In this document: positions 36,045 through 48,159 of the stretch, one piece after another
Position numbering within the stretch: the first letter of the stretch is position 1
How the letters are laid out: each line of letters begins with the position of its first letter
DNA from: Synanceia verrucosa
Taxonomy: Eukaryota > Chordata > Actinopteri > Perciformes > Synanceiidae
Length of the DNA: 64,000 bases
Direction of reading: 5' to 3'
Assembly (NCBI GenBank): GCA_029721515.1
Contig: CM056561.1
Location: 8,421,501-8,485,500, forward strand
The notes under the pieces: generated by a model
What the model saw: the letters and a program-made list of their open reading frames with translations, nothing else
Database searches by the model: none
What the model was told of the DNA's origin: nothing
Translations under genes and position numbers: made by a program

Positions 36045-39000
36045 CACACACACACACACCCTAATGGACCAAGCACACAAGGTACTGACCCACAGTGTCT
36101 GCCCATCACTTCCAGGATAAACGTCCTCTGGTGGCTGTGGATGAACAGAGTATTTTGTACAAATAAGATATTTTCACAATAAGAATTTATACAGTATATA
36201 TATATTAGCAAAAAAATACACATTCACACTTCTTCATACACTCAAAGTGGCAAAAGATGCTTCATACTCTAATTTCATCTTTGCTGAATATTCAAGTGAA
36301 TCTCAAAGTGATATCTGACCTCTGTGCGGTTGTGGTGATGGCGTCCACCACCTCGATGATACGGTGCAGGGCGGAATCAGTGCCGATGGTCATGTCGGTG
36401 CCACAGAAGTCGTTGTCGATGGATCCCACCATGCCCACGATGTTCAGGTGGGAAGATTTCTTTGCTTCTGCCTCTGTAATCTTACCTGCATAAAAAAAGA
36501 TTATAATGTTGAAAAGAAATAAAATGCCTGAAAAAGTATTTCTTCCTATATTCACATTGAATTTTGAAAAAAAAAAACTGTTAGCACTTTAGTGTGTTTT
36601 ATTTACACTTTACACTAACTTGGTCCTTCCAAAACAACAGGCCACTTACACTGACTGTGATTAACGACTTTTTAGTACTTGCTAAATACTAATGTCTGCA
36701 AGCTAATATGATTACAAACAATATTTACCAGGTGCAACGTTTGTGCATTCTTCCCTATTTCCTGACGACACAATTTGTCATAAACCATAATACTGGTTCA
36801 AGTTAATAGAGTTTTGTCGAGTCTGCCTCATGATTTTTTTGTTTGAAATTTGTCAGTTTTTGCGAAGATTTCCTTGTGATGTTGTTGTATTTTGTGAAAG
36901 CATTTTTTTGTTCGTAAAAAAAAAAGAGCTGTTTCTTAACCTCAACCTTTGTCTTTGAGTCGTGCATTTGAGTCGTGATTATCATCCCATCTTTCAGTGA
37001 TGCATTAGGAGGCTACACTGAGGGGATCACAACCACTACAGCATGTTTGTCTCTTTACCAGCTTTGACAAGGTCAACCAGCAGCCCGCTCCACTCAGTCC
37101 TGAACTGGTTGGCCCCGGTCAGACTGCCGTCGCCTCCGATCACACACAGGTTGGTGATGCCAAGCTTCACCAGGTTGCAAGCTGCCTTCATACGACCCTC
37201 TCTGCTGCGGAAGTCCTTGCAGCGGGCGCTGCCAATGACAGTCCCTCCCTGACACATGAAGAGAAGAAGACACTGATACACAAACATTTCCTGCCTTTGC
37301 AGGAAGAAGAACGTAATCATGTAGCAAAGGCTCCATTTAACCCACACTTTATAACACTGTGGAATTAGATGCATTAAGATACCTTGAAGTCACATCTAGT
37401 TTGGGTTCATCACCCTGAGTAAATAGGGTAAGGGACTTCAGAAGTGATATCCTTGTAATTCACCATGGCCCGTCTCACACTTCATTAATCTGTCTATCTA
37501 ATGTCAGCTCGTCATTCCCTCTCCACTTGCCAGGGCTCTTTATTTAGACAACAGGGATGACTGAATGAATCAAGAGCTTCAGTATTATTGCACCTCCATC
37601 ATCCTCCAGTTACAGGGCCCAAGGCGCTATTTAATATCATCACTCAAAAAACACATTTCTCGTGTTATCAGCGCTTGTGAGAGGGAAGCGCTTGATTTCA
37701 AGTGGAGTAGGTGTGTTAAAGGTTAAAGGACCAATTCACTCAAATTACAAAAAATACATGTTCTTAACTCTAGTCAGGTCCAGCCAGGCTAATAGGTTCA
37801 CGCTTATCTGGTTTTTAGCCATTCGCCTGCTGCTGCCACCTGGATATGATGGAGGAGAAAATTACTAAATTAAAATTTCAAAATTAAACAACAGCGTGTC
37901 TTTCCATATCAGGAGCGAAAGTCTACAGCAACGGGTCTGTGGGTTTGATTAGGTACAGTGATGCTTTTGGTTCAGCACCAGACTTTCTACCCAATAAATG
38001 GTTATTCAGCGCAGACCCAGGCTGTTTTTAAAGAAAGTTACTGCTGAACTTTTAAGTTTTTCTTCTCATTCACCTCCATCAAACCGGTGTGGCTGCACAA
38101 TATCTCAAAACCTGAGCAAATGAAACAAAAATGATGACGTTTCTTTAGAGAAACTCTTATAACTTAATTCAACCCACTAAAGGTGTTAACACAAGATCAT
38201 ACCCACCCCCCATACATTCTTTATTTTTAATATTATTCTCTATTCTCTTTCTGTTTTGTCTTGTTTTATCACCAGGGAACATTTGTGGGCTGGAATAAAG
38301 CCTAATTAAAACCTTAATAAATGCTTCCTCTGTACCACTGTTTATAATAGTAAAATTACATCAAGGAACATGGTGTAATGAAGTTAAATGTGTTCTTTAA
38401 GGAAAATATAAATCATGCATGGCTGGACACCATTAATGAAAACAGTTTTGGGGGTGAACTGATCCTTTATGATCACTCACCAGTTGAAGCATCATGGACA
38501 CACTTTCCCATGTGGCGGGGCGAATGTTGTCCCCTCCATCCACCAGACCCTGGTAGCCCTGCAGCACACATTAACACACACTGTGGTTGTATAAAGATAC
38601 AGTTACACCTGATGAATCGGTCTAACCCTGCACTTCAGCAAAATATGAGGAAAAAAACCCTCTCTTTCTTAATATACTGTAGCCTGTGTGCAGCTTGTAC
38701 CTCATGAACAAAGTAGACTTTGGCTCCGGTGTAGATGCCGACTCTGACTGTGGCTCTCACCGCAGCGTTCATACCTGAGACACACAAATGACATGTGATG
38801 ACTGAGGTCACCTTATAGCACAATGTCAGATGCTGTTTAACACTATCTGCTTCACACTTAACCTTTAAGTGACCTGTACATTGGCACCTGACGAGACCAA
38901 AATAGCCATATGGAAAGCACAGTTGATGGGAGTGAATGTCTTGTGTACCATCGATGTCTAGTACACTCAAGGCCACAGTGTGAGCTTGTGTTGTGGCAGG

Positions 39001-39705
39001 CTGGCATGTTGTAGCTCTAGTTTCACCAGACAGCAGCTGTGGATGGGGGCGTTTCTCTCCTCCATTCCAGAAAAAGGTCAACGCCACTAAAATTAGCCCC
39101 AAAGATGTGAAAAAACGGAACACTTGGGCGGGTAACACAAAGGGTTAGAGTCAGGTTTGCACTGGAACATGAGATGAATACGACACAGTGTCCAGTTGAA
39201 GACTTAATGCCAGGTTTTAAGTTTAAACTATGGCTGATACTCAAACTTGTTTCATATTGTTGACTCTCTTAAATCTGCTGAACTTACTTAGATGTTCATG
39301 TGTGACACACTCTTTCTCACTAAAGCCAAACGTCCATCAACCTCTGACAACTGGCCGTCAACTGTGCCACTCTGATGTCTTGGAACAATGTTGCTTGCCC
39401 TTTTGTGAACTTACTTCAGATGTCGTGCAGAGCATTAACGTGATACTTTGTTGGCTCCCATAGAGCCTTTTCAGCTGGTTGGGATTCAGTATTGTGCGTG
39501 ACACACATCAGTCAGGGAAGATATCGCATTACAGACTTGATCTCCTCATTTTGGGTGTTTAACCGTTCAAAATAAAGCCAACATAATAAAGCAGCAGACT
39601 CCCCCTCTGCTTACCTTGGGCATCCCCCCCTGACGTCAACACGGCGATGGAGCGTCCAACTCCCATCTTTGTGGGGTCCATGGTTGAATGGAGATCCTTG
39701 GACAT
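30976..39705 (-). CDS. pfkm: ATP-dependent 6-phosphofructokinase, muscle type
   Basis: Twenty-two coding exons give 780 residues, as in human PFKM: 39615-39705, 38701-38774, 38481-38558, 37059-37248, 36320-36485, 36090-36134, 35214-35322, 35006-35101, 34837-34929, 34621-34746, 34451-34515, 34000-34063, 33720-33866, 33366-33436, 33188-33275, 32939-33091, 32683-32847, 32524-32585, 32095-32206, 31914-32013, 31204-31309, 30976-31117. It phosphorylates fructose 6-phosphate, the committed step of glycolysis, in the cytosol as a tetramer. N-half motifs: LTSGGDAQGMNAAVR (ATP site), GGDGSLTGA, GSIDNDFCGTDMTIG (catalytic Asp at residue 168, human 166), MGRHCG, GHVQRGGTPSAFDR. The C-half repeats them as a regulatory copy ([43 protein letters not shown]). 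Start ATG 39703-39705. Donors GTCAGT and GTGACT are weak but fit phase. Muscle type is chosen by neighbours asb8 and troap and overall likeness. Teleost a/b copy not assigned. Confidence 0.96.
31385..31740 (+). repeat. Degraded dispersed teleost repeat in pfkm intron
   Basis: GGTGGAGGAAGTATTCAGAT, AAAAGTAAAAGTACTCATTA and ATAATGGGATTATAATTACA recall a widespread teleost repeat (…AAGTATTCAGATCCTTTACT…). It is diverged, so the boundaries are approximate. Confidence 0.5.
32405..32519 (+). mobile_element. Short poly(A) retro-insertion at a pfkm splice donor
   Basis: About 115 bp with an AATAAA signal and a 17-base A tail, antisense to pfkm. It is flanked by the 10-bp duplication ctacctgaga at 32395-32404 and 32520-32529. 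The right duplication copy overlaps the pfkm exon 32524-32585 and its donor. Its body resembles no coding sequence; it is probably the 3' end of an L1-like element. Confidence 0.85.
35976..36058. repeat. (CA)n microsatellite in pfkm intron
   Basis: About 80 bp of nearly pure CA. On the gene strand it is a (TG)n tract beginning about 31 nt after the donor of the 45-nt exon 36090-36134. Confidence 0.95.
37724..38469. mobile_element. MITE-like element in pfkm intron
   Basis: Imperfect terminal inverted repeats: TAAAGGACCAATTCACTC on the left, and on the right TGAACTGATCCTTTA, whose complement is TAAAGGATCAGTTCA. The internal sequence (TGTGGCTGCACAATATCTCA) is of a type I recall from teleost genomes. 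There is no transposase frame. The right end lies 11 bp from exon 38481-38558. Confidence 0.6.
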
Positions 39706-39930
39706 GTTTCCAGAGGATCTGGGATGGACAGGTGGACACAAGGAAGGAAAAAGAAAAGGAGAAAGAACTGCACTTCCTTCACTCTCTGCTCCTCAGGGGA
39801 GGCATGAGTGAAGGCACAGGCTTTATAGATTACTGTAGGCACAGCCCCTCCCACTGACACCCTGCGACACTCACTCACTACTAAATATACATCAGGCCCA
39901 GTAACCACCTGCAGGGACAGATACAGACAG
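39700..39930 (-). promoter_or_regulatory. pfkm: pfkm promoter and 5' UTR
   Basis: A TATAAA box on the gene strand lies at 39822-39827, predicting a start near 39795 and an uninterrupted 5' UTR of about 90 nt. Upstream are a CAGGTG E-box (near 39906) and a CTAAATATA sequence (near 39880) that misses the MEF2 consensus by one base; both would suit muscle expression. An alternative is that CTGCAG|GTGG near 39912 is an acceptor of a 5' exon from further upstream. Confidence 0.55.
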
Positions 39931-39959
39931 GGAAACACAATGGTGCATGGCAGTCATGT

Positions 39960-41055
39960 CACGTGACAGGAAGCATATGAGCTACTTCCAGTTAATATGC
40001 ACAAAGCAACACAATAACGAAAAGAATTTTGAAACTTTTTTGTCATCTCTTCCAATGAAATAGGGCTAGGGTTTTCGTGCCTTTATAAATTGGATATCCT
40101 TGTTTTTTATGGATCCTTTGCTTCACAACATACATTATCTTTGGTCTCTTTCATTCATCATATTTGATATTTAATATCCTGAATGAAAATGCCCCATCAG
40201 AAACCAGTTGATTCAGTAGCAGGGTATATATGAACTGAGCTGTGTGTAGTATCAATACTATCTTCTCTCTACACTGGATACTGTGTCGCATGTGTCCAGA
40301 AAAAGGTTTGAACTATACATCTGGCCCCGAGGGCATCCAGGGAATGCAAGACAACCTGATGTATCTTATTTCATGCAATAAAGATGCTCTTTTCCATGTC
40401 TTTAATACTAAGTTCATGGAGCCATCAGAGTAGCAAAGGCCGATATATTCTGACTTGGACCGTTGGTTGAATTATTGTCATCATTAAAAGTGGAAGCGGT
40501 GTAAAAATGCCAATCGAATCAACCATCAAACTGCTTGTTTCAACAGTTCAAAACCACAAAATATTAAATTTACAATGTTTCAAAACAGAAAAAGAACAAC
40601 CAAGCCAGCAACTTGAATCAACAAATATTTCATATTTTCTATATTTATTTTGTATTCGAAGGTGAGTGTACAGACATATGGCGGTGAAGCTGCATATTGC
40701 AAACTTCTCCCATCTTCCAAGAGTGTATGGAAAAAAAATGATGGTTGATGCAGCCAGTGTTTGGTTTGTCTGTTCCAAAAACACTGGATCCTACATTTCC
40801 CATAATGCAAGATTTTCTTGCTCTGCCTGACACATCTCCACAGAAGACATTATTTACATTTATAGAAATTAGTGGGACATTCTAAATAATTTTGAATATT
40901 TCAAGAGTTAAAAGAAAAATCACAATCATACATGTCCAGTAACATATATCAATTTATTATAAACACTGTACATTAAGAACATTATCAATCATTTTCAATC
41001 CATGCAAGATGTGAGCCATCCTATATGTAAACTAAAGCTATGACACTGAGTCCAG
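39960..41055. other. Spacer between troap 3' end and pfkm promoter
   Basis: AT-rich; short frames at 40548-40833 are not recognised. No supported gene. Confidence 0.45.
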
Positions 41056-41059
41056 AGTC

Positions 41060-41438
41060 TTCTTTGACCTTTTAAATCTTTATTTTTCCAACAATTAGTA
41101 TTTTTCATTAACATAGTTCTTATTAGGCGTGTACTGACACTGTCTACATGAGTGCCTCTGTCGTAAAAAGATGCATTATTTAACAGAAATACTGTATGTT
41201 TTCTTTATTCTTTTTAGAAAGCATCTACTGAGAGCAGTCATACACATACATAAGACAAAGATATATCTAAAAAAAAAATACACTAGCAGCATTTTTTTGG
41301 ACTTGTATTGAGGCTGGCAATAACAGTGTTGAACAAACAAAAATCATTTCCATTCAAAATGTGTCATCAGTCCACCAGAGTGAACTTACCCACTCTGTAT
41401 ATTAAGAGTGAAACAAATACTGTATTTGTAGTGCAAAG
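41060..41438 (-). other. troap: troap 3' untranslated region
   Basis: Follows the stop codon at 41439-41441. A minus-strand AATAAA signal lies at 41079-41084, so the end is near 41060. Confidence 0.55.
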
Positions 41439-44400
41439 TCATCTCTCCTGCAGTGGAGAGCTGTGTGGAGAAGAATCACTGGACGAGAGGTCGAAACCAA
41501 TCGGAACAAAAGTCTGGGGAAAAAAAACAAAAACAAAGATAGATTGTTACATTAACTGTGTGTCTGTCAGTCTGTGTATACGTACAGAGAATATGTACAC
41601 CATAACATCAGGCTCTATCAAAAGTGGTCCAAGGAAAGACCAGTGGTGAACCAGAGACAGGGTTACGGGAGGCCAACGACTGGATGGGGAGTGAAGGCTG
41701 GTCCGAGGGGTCCAATCCACCAGACCAGAGAAGTTAATGCTGAATCTGATAGAAAAGTGTCACGGCTGTTTTGGTAGCAAAAAGGGATCAATACTATTTT
41801 AGGCAGGTGGTCATAACATTATGGCTGACACTATGACATACTATGACACAGAAGGTGTATTTCCTCCTTTTGGACACTCAAAGTTTACTTTACATTTGTG
41901 GTTTTGATTGCTGGAAACCACTGGATTAAATCTGGTTCAGACAGTCATGTTTCCCTCCAAACAAACTGTAATAACTTTGAGGTTCCCTCAACTTATTAGG
42001 TCAAAATGAGATGTGTCCAATACTTCCCGTTAAATATTATATATTCTACACATCAGCATGCTAGAATTTCTCCCAAAGCTTTACTTTACAATCTAGCATG
42101 GATGTGACTCATAGTCTTATTGTTTTTTGCAATATATGCAGACATAACTTTGTATCGATTTGGATTATTTTGTCAGGTAAAGTATCAGTTTGAACATGTT
42201 TTGCTCTTAAAAATTAAAAAAATTGGCAGATGAATAATTTCCAAAACTATAATGTACACATAACACCTTTAATAATGAATTAACCTTTACTTTCTGTACA
42301 TGCACACTGTCAGCGGTGTACTCACACAGGACTCTTCGGCCTGCAGGATGGAGGCCAGTGGGTTTTCACAGCGAGGCCGATGGTGGAGAAACCCTGGAGG
42401 AGCCGGGACAGACAGTGAGGTGTAGGAAGCCACCTCCTCGTCCATACGGAGCTCCTCCAGAGGAGGAAGACGCTTACGCAACATTGCCACTGCAGGACTC
42501 ACAGCACAAGTCTTCTGAACAATGAGGTCTGTAATAGAAAAAGTATCACTTTAAAAAGATATTTACACTCACAATCCAGGAAAACAAACGCTCATTGTTT
42601 GTGTACCACTATAAGACGAATATTTATGACTTGTCAGTGTCACCTCTGTGCAGACTCTGAACAGCAGGGTTGGTCTGACAGGCTGGCACAGACGACACCT
42701 CTTCATGAACTGGCAGCACAGAGCTATGCTGCTCGTGATGGGCTGAGCTTTCCTGCTTCTCGATGCGTGGAACTCTTAACAGTGTTTTGCCCGTTGAGAA
42801 AAAAATGACAGACTCTCTTTGTGGTGCCTGGAAAAACGGCTGGCCTCTGACAATCCTCTGCTCGTCCTCTGCAACATCGTCACTGCTGACCCTGCTTGGC
42901 TCTTCCTTTTTTTCACAGTGGGATTTAGTCTGGAGGAATGAAGGATGACACCAAACAGCACACAGTGATTTTAGAATATATTTTAAAAACAAATTATAAG
43001 CGCTTACTCATGGATGGATGGTTGATCAGTTCTTACAGTTGTGACTTGAAGTGGGAGCTGCTCTGCCTGCATCTCAGCATCTTTGTCTGTAGCTTTTGTG
43101 CTCTGCTCATCCTCTTGATCATCGAATAATCTCTGAACAACTTCCTGCTAACAAACAAGAAAGTTGTAAGAATTGTGAAACTGACTTAAGGTTAAAGATA
43201 TATGCTGTGACATACTCTGGATCAAAACTATTATTTCCTATTAAATGGTCGCTTTCAAATGCAACATAAAATCTACTCAAATACAGGTACTATTTGCAAT
43301 CTGTTTTTCAAATTTTGTCAAGTTGTACAAAAGCTATTCAATATCAGTCATCCACCATCCAATATAAAAATCAGCATCGAACATATTTGAAATTTAAAAG
43401 AAAAAAAGGACAGAAATCCCATTTTCAGACCTATAGAGAGATACATATCCTTATATTTCCTTTCATTACATAAATGGTGCTCAAAAATTTCTCTCCCACT
43501 AACAGTTAAGTACAGCTTAACCTGAAAAATATATGCTGCTTTTAAAACAAAGAAAATTAGTGATCAAGTCTCTGAAAAAAAATAGATAGAACACATTATA
43601 AAACTGATGTGATTTCCTGCTCTCACCTCCTGGCATGGCTGAGGGTTTGCTTTGTAGCTCCGCAACCCGGGAGTGCCGGTGTACGGTGATTGGTGCCATT
43701 TCTGAAAGCAGCAGCATGGTGAGAGAAGAAAAGGACTATGAGAAACACAGCATACCAGAACAGACAAAGAATGAACATACAAATCATGCGTACTGACCAT
43801 AGCAGACATGGGTCGATGCCTGGTGTCGCGGACCCTCTGTGGAGTCCATTTCTTCAGTGGAGTCTCTTTGACTGCTACTGTTGAGGATAAAAAAAGCTGC
43901 GTCATGTCAGGGTAAAAGGACAACGAGATAAGGATGCATTAGGTTTGACAAGATAACAACAATGAAAAGAACAACAATTCTGCATCTTACCTACTGGTCC
44001 TCCGGTCGCCTCTGCACGATTCTTTCTAACTGGCACTCTCTGAGCCTGAGAAAGGAAGCAACACAGTAAATCAATCTGTGTTTGTTTCAAGAGCATTGTA
44101 ATAAGAATATAAGAGCTCAAGTGACAACAAGTATTGTATGCATACTGTGTAGATTGAAGTGCCTCTGCCTGATGGACAGACAGAGTTTCGGGGTGTAGTA
44201 CCCAGAGGCCCTCCACCCTTCACTCCTTCGTTCTGCAGGATACTTTGCAGTGCAGCGGGGTCTGGGGAGAAGTGCACTGACTTTATTGATCCTGTAAGAA
44301 GACAACAAAGAGCACAGGTTCAAGTGACATGCAAAGGCCAATTCATTTACATTACACTGTTGGTTGTTTAACTTTATACACAGAAGTAAACGTGCGTACC

Positions 44401-47400
44401 GCTCAGTTTAACAGTAACTACTATATTATAACTGCTATTCAGGTTCTCTGTAATTTTGTCAAACTTGTGTCAAACATAAATGTAAACAATGTGTTGCATG
44501 CATGTGAATTAAAGGTCCCACACTGTAAAAATTGAGATGTTCATGTCCCTGTCATGTACACAGATCACAATCACTGCATTTGAAACAAATAGTCAGGGTT
44601 TCTGTCCATTTGTGATGTCACAAATATACAATTTATAAACCATTTACAAGCTTATTCAGACAGACGGTATGAGTTTGAAGCTGGAAATAGGACCTTTAAA
44701 ATCAGCTGACAGGAAGCGAACATAAATCCAAGCTGTTGCCTAGCAACATCAAGATCCACTAAAACAGAACAAACTAACGTGCTATTGATTATGCTAAAAG
44801 AGTATGTATATTTTTATAGTGTGTCAGAAACCTTAGTATGAACCCAATAGTATGTGAGGTGCATACTATTTCCGATAAATATTACTGGACACTACGCCGG
44901 CATAAATGTCCCACAATGCAATGCAGCGGTGAGGACAACAACAACACAATGGACAATGACAGTTATTAACATATATAATAAAATATATAACATATCGAGG
45001 ATGTATTATTAGATTATTATTATTAGATGTATTAATATCAAAGATTGCCAGTAGAGGTGATGCTGGCATGGGTTACCATGGTTACGTGTCTCCAGTCCAA
45101 CCAGCAAGAGACTCTGAGGAAGTGCATCACTTCCGCACTAAGCAGTGTGTCCGAAAAGATGCACACTACATCTATTCACTCAAGTGTGTTGAATGATAGT
45201 ACACATATTGAGTATGTAGTGTATAGTGTGGGATTTCGGACGCAACCAGAGCATTTCTGACAGAGTTCTCTGACAGAGTTTCTGTTATCTCAGAAAACTA
45301 TTTTTTATACCAATACAGCAGTAAACATGTTCTAATAGAAATACAAAATACAAGTATGAACCTGAAAATGAGTACAATATGGGACCTTTAAATTGAGGAT
45401 TTTATAGATGATGTTGAACCAAACTTAAATAATTTAAATAACTTTAAATATTAAATATGTAGTAGGAGCCAGTCATCACTTTTGTATCTAACTTTGTATC
45501 TACTGTGACCACATATTGCATCCTCAGGTGGTTGTGGTTACCTGTAGTGGGTACAGCTTTTTGTCGACTCTTCATGACAGACACTCGCTGGGGCTGCAAA
45601 CAAGACAGACTTTATTACATTTGTAATACATACAGCTACATACATGAACTGCATTACTACTGCATTTAACCCATCATTAGGCTTAGCCCTTTAGGAGCAA
45701 CGGGCTGCTGTGCAATGTGCCCTGGGAAGCAACTTGAAGGTTTAGTGTCTTGTGCAACCCTGTAGTTGAAGAACCACTCTCCCCACTGAGCTACAGCCAC
45801 CACCAACACAATCACCAAATTATTATTAACCACATTTGAAAGCAATATATAACATTAAAATAAAGTAAGTACAGTAAAATAGACATTCAAAACCAAAAGA
45901 AGATAAAATGAGAAGGTAAATTCACCTAAAAGAAAGAAGTAAATGACAATAATAAAACCACCGCACCAGATAGTTATAGGAGTTGGAGTGTGGAGTTGCA
46001 GATCCTAGACCAGTGGGCTTTATCCCTTCATTCCGGAGGATACTGAGCAAAGCTGCGTGATCAGACTGAAAGTTCTCCCCTTTGTCTGAAAAAAAAAACA
46101 AAAAAAAAACAGTTTGCTTGTATCCACATGGAAAAAAATAAGTGAAATATGTAGTTAACAAAGTCACAATAAAAAACAAAAGGAGGCAATTGTGAAATTA
46201 CATTCTTGTGCAGGTGAGATACAGTCATCTTCATAAGAGAAATGCAGATGTAAAACAGCTGTGTAAAAATATAATGTATATAATATAATAATGTATGCAT
46301 ACATAACAGTATAACACAATACAAAACAACAACAAAAACTACAAAAAAAAAAAATTGACTGAATACCTCCCCAAAACAGTTTCAATGAAAAAAAGGACAT
46401 GTAACCTTCATGATAGTTGGATTCATTACTGTGCTGATGTATTAGAATGCAGTTCTAGCTAGATGTTCCTAATAAACCGAGGACATAAACATGCAAACAC
46501 AGTATGAATACATTCGGTCATCTGGTGCACAACACAAATTGAAGTGATCAAAAGAAATGAGAGAACATAAAGCATGTTACATAACACATGTAACTCACCA
46601 GTTGAAGTTTTGGAAAAACTGCCCTGCTGCACATTTTGACCAGCATGGGATGTCTTGGCTGGCTCTTTGAGACTGAGCTGACTCATGTTATCCAAACAGG
46701 CCTCTGCACTAACAGCAGGCTGTGCAGAGGAAGCAGCAGTGGTCTGATGCATAGCATTATTAGGAATGGTTGATAAAGGATTGGACAATGTGACTGAAGT
46801 CTTAAATGTGTTGGGAGGCCCAGACTGTCCTGAGAACTTTCTGTATGTGTTTTCTTTAGCCTTTCTATTAGACGTGCCTTTAGTTGAATCCACATTGCAG
46901 TTTAACGTAGCTGGATATTTAGTACTAGTATTATTGTTTTGGGTTTTGTGATGAGTACTCTGTACAACGTTGCCAGGTTGGACAGAATGAGTGTCAGTCT
47001 TTGATTGTGAAAAAGTGAGGGGCTGTTGGTTTTCAGTGGTCATTCTTGAGCTCTTGGGTTGAGACAGGTTGAAAGGTACAGGCCTGGTGCACGGCTTTTT
47101 CTTCTTAGTTTTCCCCTGTAGGAAAATTATGATAAAATATTAAGAACATACAATTAATTTCATTAAATAGAAATGATTTAAATCAGTAAACACTTACAGC
47201 CAGAGGTTTCTCCTCCCACCTACAGTGAGATTGACTGAAGTCAGATGGAGTCTGAAGACGAAGAGACTTTGCAAGCACAGGAAGTCTACTTACACCTGGT
47301 CGCACAGGTGCCTTCCTAACTATTTCTGACTTTCCTGGAACCTGGTTCTCAATATTCTGGCTGGAATGATGAGGTGTGGCGAGGACTTTGGAAGGCTTTG

Positions 47401-47812
47401 GGTGCGTTGACATTTTGTTTTGCTCATTTTTTGTTCTGTGTGGAGAAAACCAGTCAGTTACTAAGTAATAAATGCAATTACAGTTAAACATTGTTTGAAT
47501 GTATTATTATATTGGTATCAATACTAAAATACATTGCTGCTTTAGTTAATACATATCAATCAACATAAATGTCCTTTTCTTGCTCATTTTAACAGAATAA
47601 ACCAAAGTTTCCAAATATTAAATGTCTAAACACAAGTAACCCTACAAGAACTATGCCACATTTCAATTTTAAAAGGAAACTATTTGATCAAACAATAAAT
47701 CCAGCCCTAAAAGCAGGAGGAAATGTCTTATAAGTAATAAAGTGGTTTACCTCATGAAGTCATTGCGGATTTTATTCTGACTTTGCTGACGAAGGACTGG
47801 AGAGGAGTCCAT
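41439..47812 (-). CDS. troap: Trophinin-associated protein (tastin)
   Basis: Thirteen coding exons keep frame to 670 residues: 47751-47812, 47198-47435, 46599-47115, 45967-46085, 45542-45593, 44146-44291, 43991-44045, 43798-43874, 43627-43701, 43037-43144, 42644-42929, 42326-42528, 41439-41513. Start ATG 47810-47812 (MDSSPVLRQQSQ). Recognised by a chain of short tastin motifs: DPAALQSILQNEGVK, AQRVPVRKNR, KKWTPQRVRDTRHR, EVVQRLFDDQ, LRMDEEVASYTS and ENPLASIL...FVPIGFD at the C terminus. A basic RPVPFNLS motif lies at about residues 111-118. The rest is low-complexity and probably disordered. The family is a cell-cycle protein of spindle and centrosome and a partner of trophinin and bystin; this is family knowledge. 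The DAALLSILRNEGIK/PQRVSVMK exon pair is duplicated (45967-46085 + 45542-45593 against 44146-44291 + 43991-44045). The acceptors of exons 43798-43874 and 43037-43144 are NAGNAG type. Synteny (12q13) supports it. Confidence 0.9.
41625..41840 (+). repeat. Retroelement-derived fragment in last troap intron
   Basis: GGCAGGTGGTCATAACATTA preceded by ACGGCTGTTTTGGTAGCAAA matches, from memory, the 3' end of a common fish retroelement. No duplication found; the limits are approximate. Confidence 0.5.
44790..45255. repeat. Possible non-autonomous DNA transposon in troap intron
   Basis: Words such as TAGTATGTGAGGTGCATACT and GTGTATAGTGTGGGATTTCG are of a kind I recall from fish DNA-transposon remnants. 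They lie in the 1.25-kb intron 44292-45541. I could not fix the inverted ends. Confidence 0.4.
45605..45803 (-). mobile_element. tRNA-derived SINE fragment in troap intron
   Basis: On the minus strand the head GGCTGTAGCTCAGTGGGGAG looks like a tRNA A-box region. It is followed by a degraded middle and a tail TTACAAATGTAATAAAGTCT. It is probably related to teleost SINEs; the B box is lost. Confidence 0.5.
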
Positions 47813-48159
47813 AATAACAACAGGGTGTGAAGAGCAACTAGAGGAGCAACCAAGCATGAAACACGATAAAGACTAAAAACAGTGTATAAACATAAAACAA
47901 AAATACATACAGTAAATCATGTATCAGCAGTAATAATTCAACTGCTCCAAAGCTAACAAAGATGGGGAGCAAGAAAGATAGCTCTATGCAGCCAAATGTC
48001 ATCAATGGCACAGTAAACGCTAAAATATATCGAACATAAACGTTAAATAATGACATTTAGTAGCACATACCAACGGGTAAATTAGCTTTAACTCGACCAG
48101 AAGGCTAATTTAGCTGTTAAATATCGCCTTTTCTGGTTAGCTACATGCTACATACTCAC

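Noticed and set aside
35863..36223. Open frames of repeated C-V or H-T residues
   Set aside because: Translation of the CA microsatellite.
30976..39705. Liver- or platelet-type phosphofructokinase
   Set aside because: Synteny with asb8 and troap and overall sequence favour the muscle type.
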